DNA of 64,000 bases. Source: Daucus carota subsp. sativus. Taxonomy: Eukaryota > Streptophyta > Magnoliopsida > Apiales > Apiaceae. Of the stretch, positions 1 through 11,284 are shown piece by piece. The notes below the pieces were generated by a model. That model was not told the origin of the DNA and did no database searches. It saw only the letters and a list, made by a program, of their open reading frames with translations. Numbering within the stretch: the stretch's first letter is position 1; each line of letters starts with the position of its first letter. The stretch is taken from the NCBI RefSeq assembly GCF_001625215.2, contig NC_030386.2, positions 22,042,545-22,106,544 of the forward strand. Direction: 5' to 3'. The translations under genes were made by a program, and so were the position numbers.

Positions 1-395
1 ACTCATACCTGATGTTTGGTTGAAAATTTTCTTTTATCAACCCCATTACTCAAACCCACAAGGTATGAGATTTTCATACCCAAGGGGGGAGGTGGATATG
101 AAACATGGGTTTCTGGAATCAAATTCTTTTTCTTTTATTTCATTACTATTTATATCATTTCATGTAAATTATTAATACAAAATGAAATTAATGACTCAAA
201 AATGTATGTAAATATTAATTTAATGATATTTTAAATTAATTACAACTAATAACTAATAAATATTATAATTCAATCATATTTATTCCACCACTCAACCAAA
301 CACCTGATATCAGAAATGATACCTCAAACACATACCATCTTAACCCGATTCCTCATTCCAACCCCATACCCCCTCTCCAACCAAACGACCCCTAA
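1..395. mobile_element. MITE-like element, left end outside window
   Basis: The stretch is very AT-rich and is framed by inverted motifs: TGTTTGGTTG near position 14 and CCAACCAAACGACCCC ending near 391. It stops exactly where the segmental duplication begins (TAAGGCCATTTAG at 393), and the paralogous site at 5081 lacks it. This fits a non-autonomous DNA transposon inserted at a TAA-type target, but the left terminus lies at or beyond the window edge, so the superfamily is not established. No coding capacity is visible. Confidence 0.45.
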
Positions 396-1157
396 GGCCA
401 TTTAGTAGAAGAAGAGGTGGGCTATGACAAATAAGGCCTGAGACTAAAATACACGAGCATTAGCCCGTCCAAATGTCCAATATCTCAATTTTGCTTTCCT
501 AGTAAACTGGCTCGCCCAATCATACTTGACTTCAAGTGATATAGCCCTGTAAAAGAACCCGTTAAATATATTTTCCCCTCTCATTTAATTTATATATGTT
601 TTTTATTTACTATTATACATCCAATTTAAATTTTGTATAAAATATTTATTTATGTTTTGTTTTAATATATTTAGGATTAAAAAATTAAATATTGATTTTT
701 TATTAAAAAATTTAGAAAAATAAGTTATAAAAATATATTTTACCGAAGAATTAAAATGTGTGTATGCAACCCGTGTCTCAGTATATACTATTGGATGGGA
801 TCGAGGAGTACTAAACAAATCTTCTAAAAGATCATGCAAATAATTTGTGATTAGAAATATATGTAGAAATTTGAATTCTAACATGTCAACAAATATAAAA
901 TTAATTGGTAAAATTCTAACATGTCAAGAAATGAAGAATGATGCGAAGAGAAGTTAGAGCAAATTCAACAATGTCCTAAATTGATGTTCTCAGTACACAA
1001 AGAACAAGAAGTTTCTAAATGATATTTTAATCTGGCGCACACTGCAGACCTTTGTACATGAGTATTCAGGTTCTCAACATCTTGATGCTGATAGTTAGTT
1101 AGAGTAGAAACACCACAATGTATTTGATTACTTTTGCGATTATTTCTTTATGTCACA

Positions 1158-1661
1158 CACTGTGTAATCGAGCCGAGCTGAGTCCAACACTGCTAGGCTC
1201 GGCTCGAGTTCAACTAAAAAGTTCGGGATTCGAGCTCGAGTTCGAGTTCGATCGAGCCTTTAATTTCAATTTCGAAACTCGATTCGTAAATAGTTCGATA
1301 GGCTCGAGTTCAGCTCGAAAACTCGAATCGAGTCACCAAATATTGACTAAAACTCGAAATATGATCAGTTTGGATCGAGTTTGATTCGATTAAATATATA
1401 AATTATATATATAATATTAAATGTAATTGTAAAAATATATTTATAATAAAAAATTTAAAAATAGTAGAGGCTTAATAAGGCTCGCAAACTCTACGAGCAG
1501 AGTAATTTGAAACTCAAGTTCGGCTCGGTAAGATACCAAATAGCTTGAGCTCGAGCTCGGCTAAATTATTATCGAATCGAATTTGAATATTTTACAAGCT
1601 GAGCTCGAGTAGCTCACGAACAGTTTGGTTTGTTTACAGAGTTTGGTTTGTTTACAAACTT
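1158..1661. mobile_element. Non-autonomous hAT-like element rich in GAGCTCG motifs
   Basis: The ends read CACTGTGTAATCGAGCCGAG and, inverted, TTGTTTACAAACTT; the interior is full of GAGCTCGAG-type motifs. Copy B of the duplication has an uninterrupted ATGTCGCA at this point. The flanks here (ATGTCACA at 1150-1157 and GGGCCGCA at 1662-1669) look like mutated copies of that 8-bp target, as expected for a hAT-type target duplication. A close relative lies at 22547-23034. The right end has a short duplication of GTTTGGTTTGTTTACA. The 88-codon reading frame inside is a by-product of the repeat. Confidence 0.7.
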
Positions 1662-1805
1662 GGGCCGCAGTAATTACACAGTTCATCATATTCAGTAGCT
1701 AGTATTGAAATATGGAGCGAATCATCTATTAGCAGAACAGTCCTTCCATAGTTCCATTGCATCAAAATTCACATATCAAACATTGCAATTTGCACCATAT
1801 AAAGA

Positions 1806-2532
1806 GAGTCTGGATCCTCTGTCTCCTTTTCTATTGATCACTTCCTTAATTTGCACGTGAATCATAGTTTCTCTTTATTTTTTCTCTGATAATTTTTCAC
1901 CGTTAAACTTTTTGAAATTTATATAACCTGCATTTTTATTATTAAAATATAAAATATGTGTATAAAAAATATAAATTATGATTTCATCCCACAGATAATA
2001 ACGAGGCCCCCTGCATGCACAGTAATCTTATAATTAAAATTAGCCTTTTATATAAAATCGGTCAATTTGTTATTTAATAATAAATTAATGTTTTTTAATT
2101 ATTTCAATGATATTAAAAATATAAATGATATGTGGCAAAAAAATATAAATGATGTAATTCTAATCATTTATATTTTTTAATTCTAATTTTAGCTAAAAAA
2201 TATTAGTGTGCATGCAAGGGGGTCTTGTTATTATTTGTAGGATGAAATTAGTTTATATATTTTATGCACATACTTGTTACTTTTCTAGTTTAAAAAATGC
2301 AAAATTTGGGTATATATTATTATATTAAAATAAATCTTATATTCAACATGATTTTTTATAAAAAAATAAATAAAATTAAACTATATAAAATATATTTTAA
2401 TAATAAAAATGTAGGTTATATAAATTTGAAAAAGTTTAACGGTGAAAAAACTATGATTCACGTGCAAAGTAAGGAACTGACCAATAGAAAATAAGAGACA
2501 TACAAGGGGACAGAGACCGAGGATCCAGACTC
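1806..2532. mobile_element. Non-autonomous Mutator-like foldback element
   Basis: The element is a 727-bp inverted repeat: it begins GAGTCTGGATCCTC and ends with the complement, and the arms stay complementary for over 100 bp (GCACGTGAATCATAGTTT near 1852 pairs with AACTATGATTCACGTGC near 2450). It is flanked by an exact 9-bp target duplication ATATAAAGA (1797-1805 and 2533-2541). Copy B holds a single ATATAAAGA at the same place, which is the intact empty site. A 9-bp duplication with long terminal inverted repeats is characteristic of Mutator-like elements. No transposase is encoded. Confidence 0.85.
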
Positions 2533-3481
2533 ATATAAAGACAACTTTCGGGATCATACTAATAAACTGATGCAGTCAATTGCGGTTTCTAGATAACTTT
2601 AGGTCGAGTGCAGCTTTTAATTTTATTTTATAATTCTGGCGGCAGAAAACAAATATATTGCACTAATGTGTTGAGTGAGATTAAAATAAGTATTTTTTAT
2701 TTAAAATAAAAAAAGTGAAGCAGAAGTTACAAGTTAAGACTTATAAGTAATTATAGTGTTTGGAAAATAAGCGGAAGTCATGAAACAAAAGTTATTGTCT
2801 GTTTCGTCAAGGCCGCTTCTAGCTTTTTTTGATAAAAAGACGGCTTTTACTTTTTTTTTATCCGTTTGTGTAAAAAACCAGAAGCACTTGTAAAATGTTG
2901 AAAAGTTGAGAATACTGACTTTTGTTTGAGTATTTCTACTTCTTTTCCAAACAGTTTAATCATTTATAAGTTTAATTTACCTCTCATTTCTAGTTCACTT
3001 CTTTACCTCTTTCTCAAACAGTTTAATCACTTATAAGTCTCAATTATTTTTCACTTTTATTATATTTTTTATTTTAATCAATAAGCACTTTTTTTAAGGT
3101 TACACAAACAGTTTCCAACATTCTCGACCTTTTACAAGTATATGTTGATTTTTTACACAAACGATACGAATAAGTGTTTCGAACTCATAAACTCAAAACC
3201 GGCCTTTTATGCCCGGCCAAACATCCCCGTGATACCGAGTGCTACCTATAGTTTTGTGTTCTGGTCAAGCTCACCTATATATTTGGTTTGCAATATCTTA
3301 CTGCTAATAGTTACTTATAGTAGAAACAGCACGATGTAATTGTTTTTTCCTTGATGTGTTCATGCCGCTGCAGATATGAATATACACGTACAGTTCACTC
3401 TATTCAGCAGCAGCTAGTATTGGAAACATGGAGTCGTTTATCAACACATGCTTTACAATGTGGATCATCATGATCCTCATC

Positions 3482-3487
3482 TATAAG
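3482..3487 (+). promoter_or_regulatory. TATA box of Kunitz gene 1
   Basis: CTATAAGTAG lies about 55 bp before the start codon and is conserved at the same distance in the paralogous gene. It would place transcription start roughly 25-30 bp upstream of the ATG. Confidence 0.6.
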
Positions 3488-3537
3488 TAGCACGATTCTT
3501 TCATTGTATCATCACTCACTTATCAAAATCCCACAAT

Positions 3538-4149
3538 ATGAAAACAAACATCTGCATTTTAATCGTTCTTCTATACGGCTCGTACCTCGCAGCAGCCATC
3601 CTCCCACCCACCGTGTATGATCGATCGCAGCAGAGAGTGCTAGCTGGCATAAGATACTACATACTTCCAATTTCACGCGGCCACGGTGGCATCACAATAG
3701 CTTCCACTCGGAACAAAACTTGTCCACTCGATGTGGCTCAAGAGCTCAGTGTCTATAATCGAGGCCTCGGAGTCACTTTCCATCGAGTGGATCCGACTGC
3801 GCATTCTATACGTCTTTCTACTGATTTGACTATAAAATTTGTCAGGTCCGCGGCCAAGGCTTGTGCTCAATCTTCATACTGGAAGGCGGATGGTTATGAC
3901 AATTTGAGAGCGCGATATTTTGTTACAATTGGAGGAGCTGGAGGCAAGCCAGGTGGTGAATCCCTCCCCGGTACGTTCAGAATTGAAAAGGAGGGGAATG
4001 GATATAAGATTGTGTATTGTAGACTGGTGAATTGTGTCGCGGCACCTTGCGAACCGGTTTGCAAGAATGTTGGAGTGTATCAGGAACAGGGGAGGATTCT
4101 GTTAGCATTGGCTGATGAACCGCTTGTGGTTAAGTTTCGCAAGGTGTAA
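3538..4149 (+). CDS. Kunitz-type (miraculin-like) protease inhibitor, copy 1
   Basis: An intronless gene of 203 codons, as usual for the Kunitz STI family. Residues 1-20 form a hydrophobic signal peptide ending in LAAA, so the product should be secreted or vacuolar. The family signature follows (VYDRSQQRVLAGIRYYILP, residues 26-44), then NKTCPLDV with the first conserved cysteine at 62, KACAQSSYW (Cys109), and a cysteine-rich C-terminal loop (Cys161, 166, 171, 175), a pattern typical of miraculin-like members. A potential N-glycosylation site overlaps NKT. Aligning by eye to soybean STI, the P1 position of the reactive loop (HSIRLS) is Ser90 rather than Arg or Lys, so canonical trypsin inhibition is doubtful. 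The gene stops two codons earlier than its paralogue because TAA replaces TAT. Confidence 0.93.
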   Translation: MKTNICILIVLLYGSYLAAAILPPTVYDRSQQRVLAGIRYYILPISRGHGGITIASTRNKTCPLDVAQELSVYNRGLGVTFHRVDPTAHSIRLSTDLTIKFVRSAAKACAQSSYWKADGYDNLRARYFVTIGGAGGKPGGESLPGTFRIEKEGNGYKIVYCRLVNCVAAPCEPVCKNVGVYQEQGRILLALADEPLVVKFRKV

Positions 4150-4281
4150 GAGGGTTGAAGCTCATGTGTTATGGATTGTCAGATGGCTGAGGCATCCACT
4201 ACTTCACTTTCTATGATCAGTTGATCACTTGCTGATAAATAATAATGGGTATAGCTGTGTAAAGTACCCTTGCTACATATC

Positions 4282-4287
4282 AATAAA
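4282..4287 (+). terminator. Polyadenylation signal of Kunitz gene 1
   Basis: AATAAA lies 133 bp past the stop codon, in a context (ATATCAATAAAAGCGTTAAAAT) also kept behind the paralogous gene. Confidence 0.55.
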
Positions 4288-4391
4288 AGCGTTAAAATAA
4301 AAACTTTGTAAACGGATTTAGCCTCTCGAATTCTACTTCAGTCTATCCTATATTCGTACTATGAGGTATCATCGAATTCTGAGATGGTAAC

Positions 4392-5080
4392 TTAAAATAT
4401 AAAACTTTGAGTAAATTTCAGAGTTGTTGCTATTTTTTACACCAATTTGCAAAAATGTAGCTGAATTTTAAAATTTACAGAAGTGTGGCTGGAGTTCGAC
4501 TCCGCGTTTTAAAATATTGGCTCCCGTTAAATCTGTCTTAACGGAAGTAACAGAGCAAGGGCAGATGTGTATTTTAGAAATTATAACGGGTATATTTCGG
4601 GTCATGATAAACCCGAACAAGAAAATGCCAACACTCACAAAGAGCCGTGAGCTCATCACCACCCATTATCGTCACCTGTCCACCATCTCTCCTCACAAAA
4701 ACCTTTGCCCGTTTAGATGGTCAAAGATCGGCAAGATCGCCGGCCGGCGAGCCTGTTTTAAAACAAGATCCGAATCCGGCTCTTTATGTTGAGCATAAAT
4801 CGTATTTTGGGTTTTCTACATCTATGGGGAATAATATTCAGTTGAATTGTGTGCAGAAACGGAACCTCACGATTACGTCTTTCGTGAAGATAAAGTTCCA
4901 GTGTTGCCGATTGTGTTAGAAGTAGGGATTTCGGTTAAAATGCAAGTTAAAACTCTTCTTTTAACAAGAATCCGCATAAAATAAAAATTACATACAATCC
5001 ATTGAAATTCATAAACCGAAAACACTCTATTAAAATATAATCGGCACCCCCTCCTAATATAATAACTAATTTAATAACTT
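4392..5080. other. Spacer between duplication copies, with a degraded MITE end
   Basis: No gene is supported. The 3' part (about 4955-5060, CAAGAATCCGC ... CACCCCCTCC) is a diverged relative of the right end of the MITE at 9544-10015. The short reading frames at 4468-4919 overlap each other on both strands without recognisable domains. Confidence 0.5.
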
Positions 5081-6502
5081 TAAGGCCATTTAGTAGAAGA
5101 AGAGGTGGGCTGTGACAAATAACACAAACGTGAATAACTAGGCCTGAGACTAAAATACACAAGCATTAGCCCGTCCAACTCCAATATCTCAATTTTGCTT
5201 TCCTAGTGAACTGGCCCGCCCAATCATACTTGAGTAGTTGGGTTCAACTTATAGCCATGTAAAAGAATCCGTTAAAATATACTTTCTCCGTCTTATTTAA
5301 CTAGTTGAGAAGCCGCCCGTTGCGGCGGCCTATAAAAATTATATTAATGATTTAATATTAATATTTGTAATATAAAATAATTTTGTGCTGTCTATAAAAA
5401 GTATATTATTGTTTCAAAATTAATATTTGTAGGATAAAATAAATTTTATATTATAAAAATCTTGATGTAATACCAATACTAATATATAAAATTGCAAAAT
5501 TAGACTATAATTCATGGTGGAAAAATAAAAATAAATTTATACACATAATTAACAATTTAAAGCACGACGAATCTTAATTTTATTTGTGTGTTTTTTTTAA
5601 AGTAATTATGTTCCTACATTGTCACCTTACTCCAGTTTTTTTGGATTGATTGTGCACAAAAACATATAACTTAAATCCGTGAGATGGCGGTCTATAACTA
5701 ACCTTGCTTGTAACAATAATGTATAAACAGTCTTAACTTAAAAGTTGCTTGAACGGAGCAAATAAATAATACATGAATAATTTTTTTACCGTATGCAAAG
5801 TAAATCATATAAAAATTAACAACAACAAACATGTCCGAAAAAACAAAACAAATATTATAAAATAATAACCAACAAACATACATCACTAACAGTTAATTTA
5901 TATTATCCATCAATATCATGTCAAGTCTATATTCTTTTCCCGTGTTTGGATTTGTCGACTCGAACATAGCGGTCTATAACTACTTTTACTTACAGCAACC
6001 TTTATTTTTTTAATACTGTATAAACAGCATTCACTTATCGTTGCAGAAAACGGCACCACCGAGTTAGAAACCGAGCAAAAGAACTTTCACCTGAGAGAGG
6101 TAGGGTTGTGGTATTGAGAGAGAGGAGGTTGTGTTTTGATGATTCAAAACCCTACAATCTATAGGAGTATTTATAGCTGCACAGAGACTTGTATGCTACT
6201 CTTTCCCATAATTAAATAATTAAATAATCTGAAACAAAATCAGATTAAAACTTTCAATCTACTATATTCCATAAATAATCTGAAATAAAATCAGATTAAA
6301 ACTTTTAAACTACTATATTCCATAAATAATCTGAAACAAAATCGGATTCAGAAACTTGCTTCTAATATACCTGAAACTAAAAAAGGTAGTTCTAATTTTT
6401 GATATTATTTCATCCAAAAATTCCAGAAAATTAGAAAAATAGAACGGAGCGATGTGAGAGACGCCACCTATACGCCCCTCGCTTCTCCTTTATATAAGTA
6501 TA

Positions 6503-9209
6503 CTAGTGAAAAAAGCCGCGCTTCGCGGCGGCGTTATGAATTTTTTATAAATTTAGACAAAAAATTGTTTTAGCTACTTTACCGTCAAACATAATACTAA
6601 TAAAAAATTATTATTATTTAGGTAAAAATTAATTTGGGCCACCCTCCCCTTAAACACAATACTAATAAATAATTTTTTTTATAAAGTTTGATACGAAATA
6701 CTATTATAATTCCATAAAAGTTATTTTCAGTCGTGTTCCCGTTAAACATATCTTCAATATATCTTATCGAAAATAAGAATTGTATATATTACTTTACATA
6801 TCTTAAATATAAATTGTATTTTATCTATTATTATTAGTTTGAATAAATATAATCCTATTTGTTTTGGATTACTAAATAAGAAAAAGAATTGTATCATCTT
6901 TAGAATTCAATAAGAAATACTATTGTATCATCTTTAGAGTTTAATAAGAAATACCAAATAAGAAAAGAACTGTATCATCTTTAGAATTAAATAAGAAAAG
7001 AATTGTATTACATAAAGCCGCGCTTCGCGGCAGCGTTATGATTTTTTTATAATTTTGATACGAATTAATATTATAATTGCATAAAAGTTATTTTGAGTCA
7101 TGTTCCCGTTAAACATATCATTAATAAAGAAAATATTATAATAATTATAAAAATTTGTTTAAGTGACCCTCTTGTCAAACACAATACTAATAAAAAAAAT
7201 AGTTTGAACCGCCCTCCCATCAAAGATAATATTAATCAATAATTATTATAATTATGATAAAATTAAATATAATAATATAGATAAAAATAGTTTGAGCTGC
7301 TCTCTTGTCAAACACAATACTAATAACAAATAGTTATAACATAGATATTAGTTTGAGTCGCCCTACCCCTACCGTCAAACATAATACTAATAAAAATTAT
7401 TAAAATTACGATATGATAAAGTTAAAGATTATGATTGGATAAAAATTAATTTCAGTTGTGGTCCCGTTTTAATAAAGAAAATAATATTATAACTTAGATA
7501 AATATATTTTAGCCGCTTTTCCGTCAAACATAATACTAATAGAAAATTTATTATTATTTAGATAAAAATTAATTTGGGCCGCCCTCCCCTCAAACACAAT
7601 ACTAATCAAGAATCATTTACATTATAATAAAATTATAATTATAATCGGATAAATATATCCAATTTCATAGATTTTAACTATTATATATTTTTTTAAGATT
7701 TCTATTTCTTAATTGTTTAGAATTATCTCTCTTTTCTTTTAAGATTCCTATTTCTTAACTACTTAGAATTTCATAGATTTTAGCTATTATATTTTTGTTA
7801 AAATTCCTATTTCTTAACTACTTAAAATTATATCTCTTTTACGATTATTGTATTTTAGCTACTTTACCTATTTTCTTTCAGAAAAATAGAAAAACTAAAC
7901 GGAGAGTTTATAGAGACGCCACCTAAAGCCACGCTTCGCAGCGTCGTTATAAATTTTGATATGAATTAATATCATAATAACATAAAAATTTGAGTCATCT
8001 TCCCGTTAAACATATTACTAATAAAAATTATTATAATTAGTAAAGATATTTGTTTAAGTGGCCATCTTGTCAAACACAATACTAATAGTAAAATTAGTTT
8101 GAACCGGCCTCTCGTGAAAGACAATATTAATCCATAATTATTATTTTTATGATAAAATTAAATATTATAATTTAGATCAAAATTAGTTTGAGCCGCTTTC
8201 TTGTCAAACACAATACTAATAACAAAGTATTATAATTTAGATATTAGTTTGAGTCGCCTTACTGTCAAACACAATACTAATAAAAATTATTTTAATTATG
8301 ATAAAATTAAAGATTATAATTGGATAAAAATTATTTTGAACCATGGAACCGTTTTAACAAAAAAAATATTATAACATGGATAAAAATTATATTAGCCACT
8401 TTCTCGTCAAACATAATACTAATAGAAAAATTATTATTTTTTAGATAAAAATTAGTTTGGGCTGCCTCCCGTGCCCGTCAAACACAATGCTAATCAAGAA
8501 TCATTTACATTATTATAAAATCAATATATGATTCCTATTTTATATATCCTATTTTTTTTGTTAATTATTTTTATTTTATGATTCCTATTTATTGGTTAAA
8601 AATTATTATTCTTTTATGGTTCCAATTTTTTTGCTATTAGTTTTTTTAATGATTAATATCTTTACAATCCTTTTTTTTATGCGAAATTTTAAAAAAATTA
8701 TAAGACTAAATTGAAAATAAAAATTATATGTATTACCCTACAAATCCTAAATATAAATTGTATTTTATCTATTTTTTTTTTTTTTTTGAAGGCAAATTGT
8801 ATTTTATCTATGATTGTTAGTTTAAATGAATATAATCCTACTCCTTTTAGGATTCATAAATAAGAAAAGAATTGTATTGCCTTTAGAATCCAAAGCGAAA
8901 AGAATTGTAATAACTTTTGAAATCCTTGAACCTGATTTTTTAAATATAAACCTATTTTTTTTTTTAGGATTACTAAATAAGAAAAGAATTGTATCATCTT
9001 TAGTTATCAATAAGAAATACTAAATAAAAAAGAAAAGAATTGTATTATCTTTAGAATTAAATAAGAAAAGAGTTGTATTACTTTTAGAATTCTTGGACCT
9101 GATTTTTTAAATTATAACTATATTTTCTCTCCGAAAATCAAGAAAATTCAGAGGTTTGAATCGAGCAATCTTAGAGACGCCCGCATCCTCCTTTATATAT
9201 ATATATTGA
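6503..9209 (-). mobile_element. Helitron 2 (non-autonomous) nested in the 5' tip of Helitron 1
   Basis: The minus-strand 5' end TCAATATATATATATAAAGG is at 9209 and the 3' end is at 6503: hairpin CCGCGAAGCGCGG, then CTTTTTTCACTAG and a flanking T. It inserted between A and T of TCAA|TATACTT, the first bases of Helitron 1. Partial extra 3'-end hairpins at about 7015 and 7920 show internal tandem copies, and the body is a diverged minisatellite (about 6560-8500). It shares its 5' end with the family of Helitron 1 but has a different 3' hairpin. No transposition protein is encoded. Confidence 0.8.
6560..8500. repeat. Diverged minisatellite inside Helitron 2
   Basis: About seventeen variants of the core GTCAAACACAATACTAAT occur, preceded by TTTGAGCCGCCCTC-like text, spaced mostly 50-100 bp apart and separated by AT-rich linkers such as AATTATTATAATTATGATAAAATTA. 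Confidence 0.75.
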
Positions 9210-9543
9210 TTGATTTATATATTTTTTTATTTTTTATTCTACATCTAATTTAAATTTTGTATAAAATATTATTTTATAATTTATTTTTAATATATTTAGA
9301 ATTAAAAAATAAATATAAATCTAGAATATGAGTGATAAAAATATATTTTGTGGAAGAATTAAAATGTGTGTATACAGCCCGTGTCTTAATATATATTATT
9401 GGATGGGATTGAGGGAGTACTAAACAAATCTTTTAAAATATCATGCAAATAATTTGTGATTAGAAATATATGTAGAAATTTGAATTCTAACACGTCAACA
9501 GATATAAAATTAATTGGTAGAATTCTAACACAAGAAGAAATGA

Positions 9544-10015
9544 TTCGAGTGGTGTATTGGATTGGGATTTTAAAGCATTTTTTTTTTTTGCATTCATAAA
9601 ATCTGAGAGTATTCGATTGGGATTGTTTGAAATCCATTAAAATGTTGAGGTATTCAATTGGGATTTCAAATTATGCTACAAAATCTGGTGGTATTCAATT
9701 GAGATTTTAAATTATGTTTTAAAATCCGATGATATTCAATTGAGATTGTTTAAAATCCATTAAAATTTGATGGTATTCAAATGCTGATTGATTTTTTTGT
9801 ATTTTATAAAATGATGGATTTTGTGGCATTCTTCAATGTATTTTAAGTTTTTTGAAATCACATCAAAATCAATGGGATTTTGAAACATTGTGTTTAAATC
9901 CTATCAACTCTGCGAAATTTTATCAAGAATCCGCACAAAATCAAAATCAGACACAATCCATTAAAATCCATAGACTAAAAACAATTCATTAAAATCTCAA
10001 TCGAATACCCCTTCG
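9544..10015. mobile_element. MITE with long inverted termini
   Basis: Termini TTCGAGTGGTGTATTGGATT and, inverted, TTCGAAGGGGTATTCGATTG continue as related AAAATCCATTAAAAT-type repeats throughout. Copy A of the duplication reads AAGAAATGAAGAATGATG without this segment, so it is a clean insertion. No clear target duplication longer than 2-3 bp is visible. Confidence 0.7.
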
Positions 10016-11228
10016 AAGAATGATGCGAAGAGAAGTTAGGCAAGTCCAACAAGGTCAAATTGATGTTCTAAATAAATACACAAGAAGTTTCTAAATGATA
10101 TTTTAATCTGGCGCACACTTCAGACCTTTGTACAGTATTCAGGTTCTCAACATCTTGATGCTGATAGTTAGAGTAGAAACAGCACAATGTATTTGATTAC
10201 TTTTGCGATTATTTCTTTATGTCGCAGTAATTACACAGTTCATCATATTCAGTAGCTAGTATTGGAAATATGGAGCGAATCATCTATTAGTAGAACAGTC
10301 CTTCCATAGTTCCATTGCATCTCCATTCACTTATCAAACATTGCGATTTGCACCATATAAAGACAACTTTCGGGATCATACTAATAAACTGATGCAGTCA
10401 ATTGCGGTTTCTAGATAACTTTAGGTCGAGTGCAGCTTTTAATTTTATTTTATAATTCTGGCGGCAGAATACAGATATATTGCACTAGTTTATTGAGTGA
10501 AAATAACATAAGTGTTTCTCAATTAAAATAAAGAAGTGAAGCAGAAGTTATAAGTAAGTTAAGACTTATAAGTAATTATAGTGTTTGGAAAATAAGCGCA
10601 AGTCATGAAACAAAAACTAGTGTCTGTTTCGTCAAGGCTGCTTTTAGCTTTTTTTGATAAAAAGACGGCTTTTACTTTTCTTGATCCGTTTGTGTAAAAA
10701 ACCAGAAGCACTTGTAAAATGTTAAAAGGTTGAGAATACTAACTTTTGTTTGAGCATTTTCACTTCTTTCCCAAACAGTTTAATCACTTGTAAGTCTTAA
10801 TTATTTCTCACTTGTATTATACTTTTTATTTTTAAGCAAGAAGCACTTTTTTTAAGGTTACCCAAACAGTTTTCAGCATTCTCGACCTTTTACAAGTACT
10901 TGTTGACTTTTTATACAAACGCTACGAATAAGTGCTTCGAACTTATAAAGGGTTTTATGCCTGGGCAAACATCCCCGTAATACCGAGTGCTACCTATAGT
11001 TTTATGTTGTGGTCAAGCACACCTATATATTTGGTTTGCAATATCTTACTGCTAATAGTTACTTACAGTAGAAACAGCACGATGTAATTGTTTTTTTCTT
11101 GATGTGTTAAAGCCGCTGATACGAATTCACACAGTTCACTCTATTCAGCAGCAGCTAGTATTGGAAACATGGAGTCGGTTATCAGCATATGCTTTAAAAT
11201 GTGGATCAATATCATCATGATCGTCATC

Positions 11229-11234
11229 TATAAG
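11229..11234 (+). promoter_or_regulatory. TATA box of Kunitz gene 2
   Basis: CTATAAGTAG lies about 55 bp before the ATG, identical in sequence and position to that of Kunitz gene 1. Confidence 0.6.
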
Positions 11235-11284
11235 TAGCACAATTCTTTCATTGTATCTTCACTCACTTATCAACATCCCACAAT

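Larger units (their letters stand above)
393..4391. repeat. Segmental duplication, copy A (contains Kunitz gene 1)
   Basis: This block aligns collinearly with 5081-12532. Shared landmarks are AAGGCCATTTAGTAG (395 and 5082), the segment around 780-900 (matches 9380-9500), TCTGGCGCACACT (1033 and 10115), the 2541-3135 segment (10361-10900), the whole Kunitz gene, and the 3' flank up to AGATGGTA. Copy A carries two insertions that copy B lacks, at 1158-1661 and 1806-2532. After removing insertions both copies are about 2.7 kb. Confidence 0.9.
5301..9213 (-). mobile_element. Helitron 1 (non-autonomous), split by Helitron 2
   Basis: On the minus strand the 3' end is a GC hairpin (CCGCCGCAACGGGCGG) followed by TTCTCAACTAG and a flanking T, the classical Helitron CTAG|T end, at 5301-5304. 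The 5' end reads A|TCAA at 9213-9210 and continues as TATACTTATATAAAGG at 6502, because Helitron 2 sits between. Own length is about 1.2 kb (5301-6502 plus 9210-9213). The insertion lies between A and T in TTTAA|TTTATATAT; copy A of the duplication has this site uninterrupted near 587. No Rep/helicase coding is present. Confidence 0.85.

Noticed and set aside
1118-1384. Coding frames within GAGCTCG-rich elements (also 22519-22782)
   Set aside because: The same frame occurs in both transposon copies and simply reflects the repeat; no protein family is recognised.
6503-9209. Possible CRISPR-like or satellite array, because of regularly recurring GTCAAACACAATACTAAT
   Set aside because: Units are diverged and irregularly spaced, spacers are themselves related AT-rich text, and the whole lies between Helitron ends in a plant genome.
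5301-9213. Autonomous Helitron coding for Rep/helicase
   Set aside because: No long reading frame and no recognisable helicase or Rep motif on either strand.
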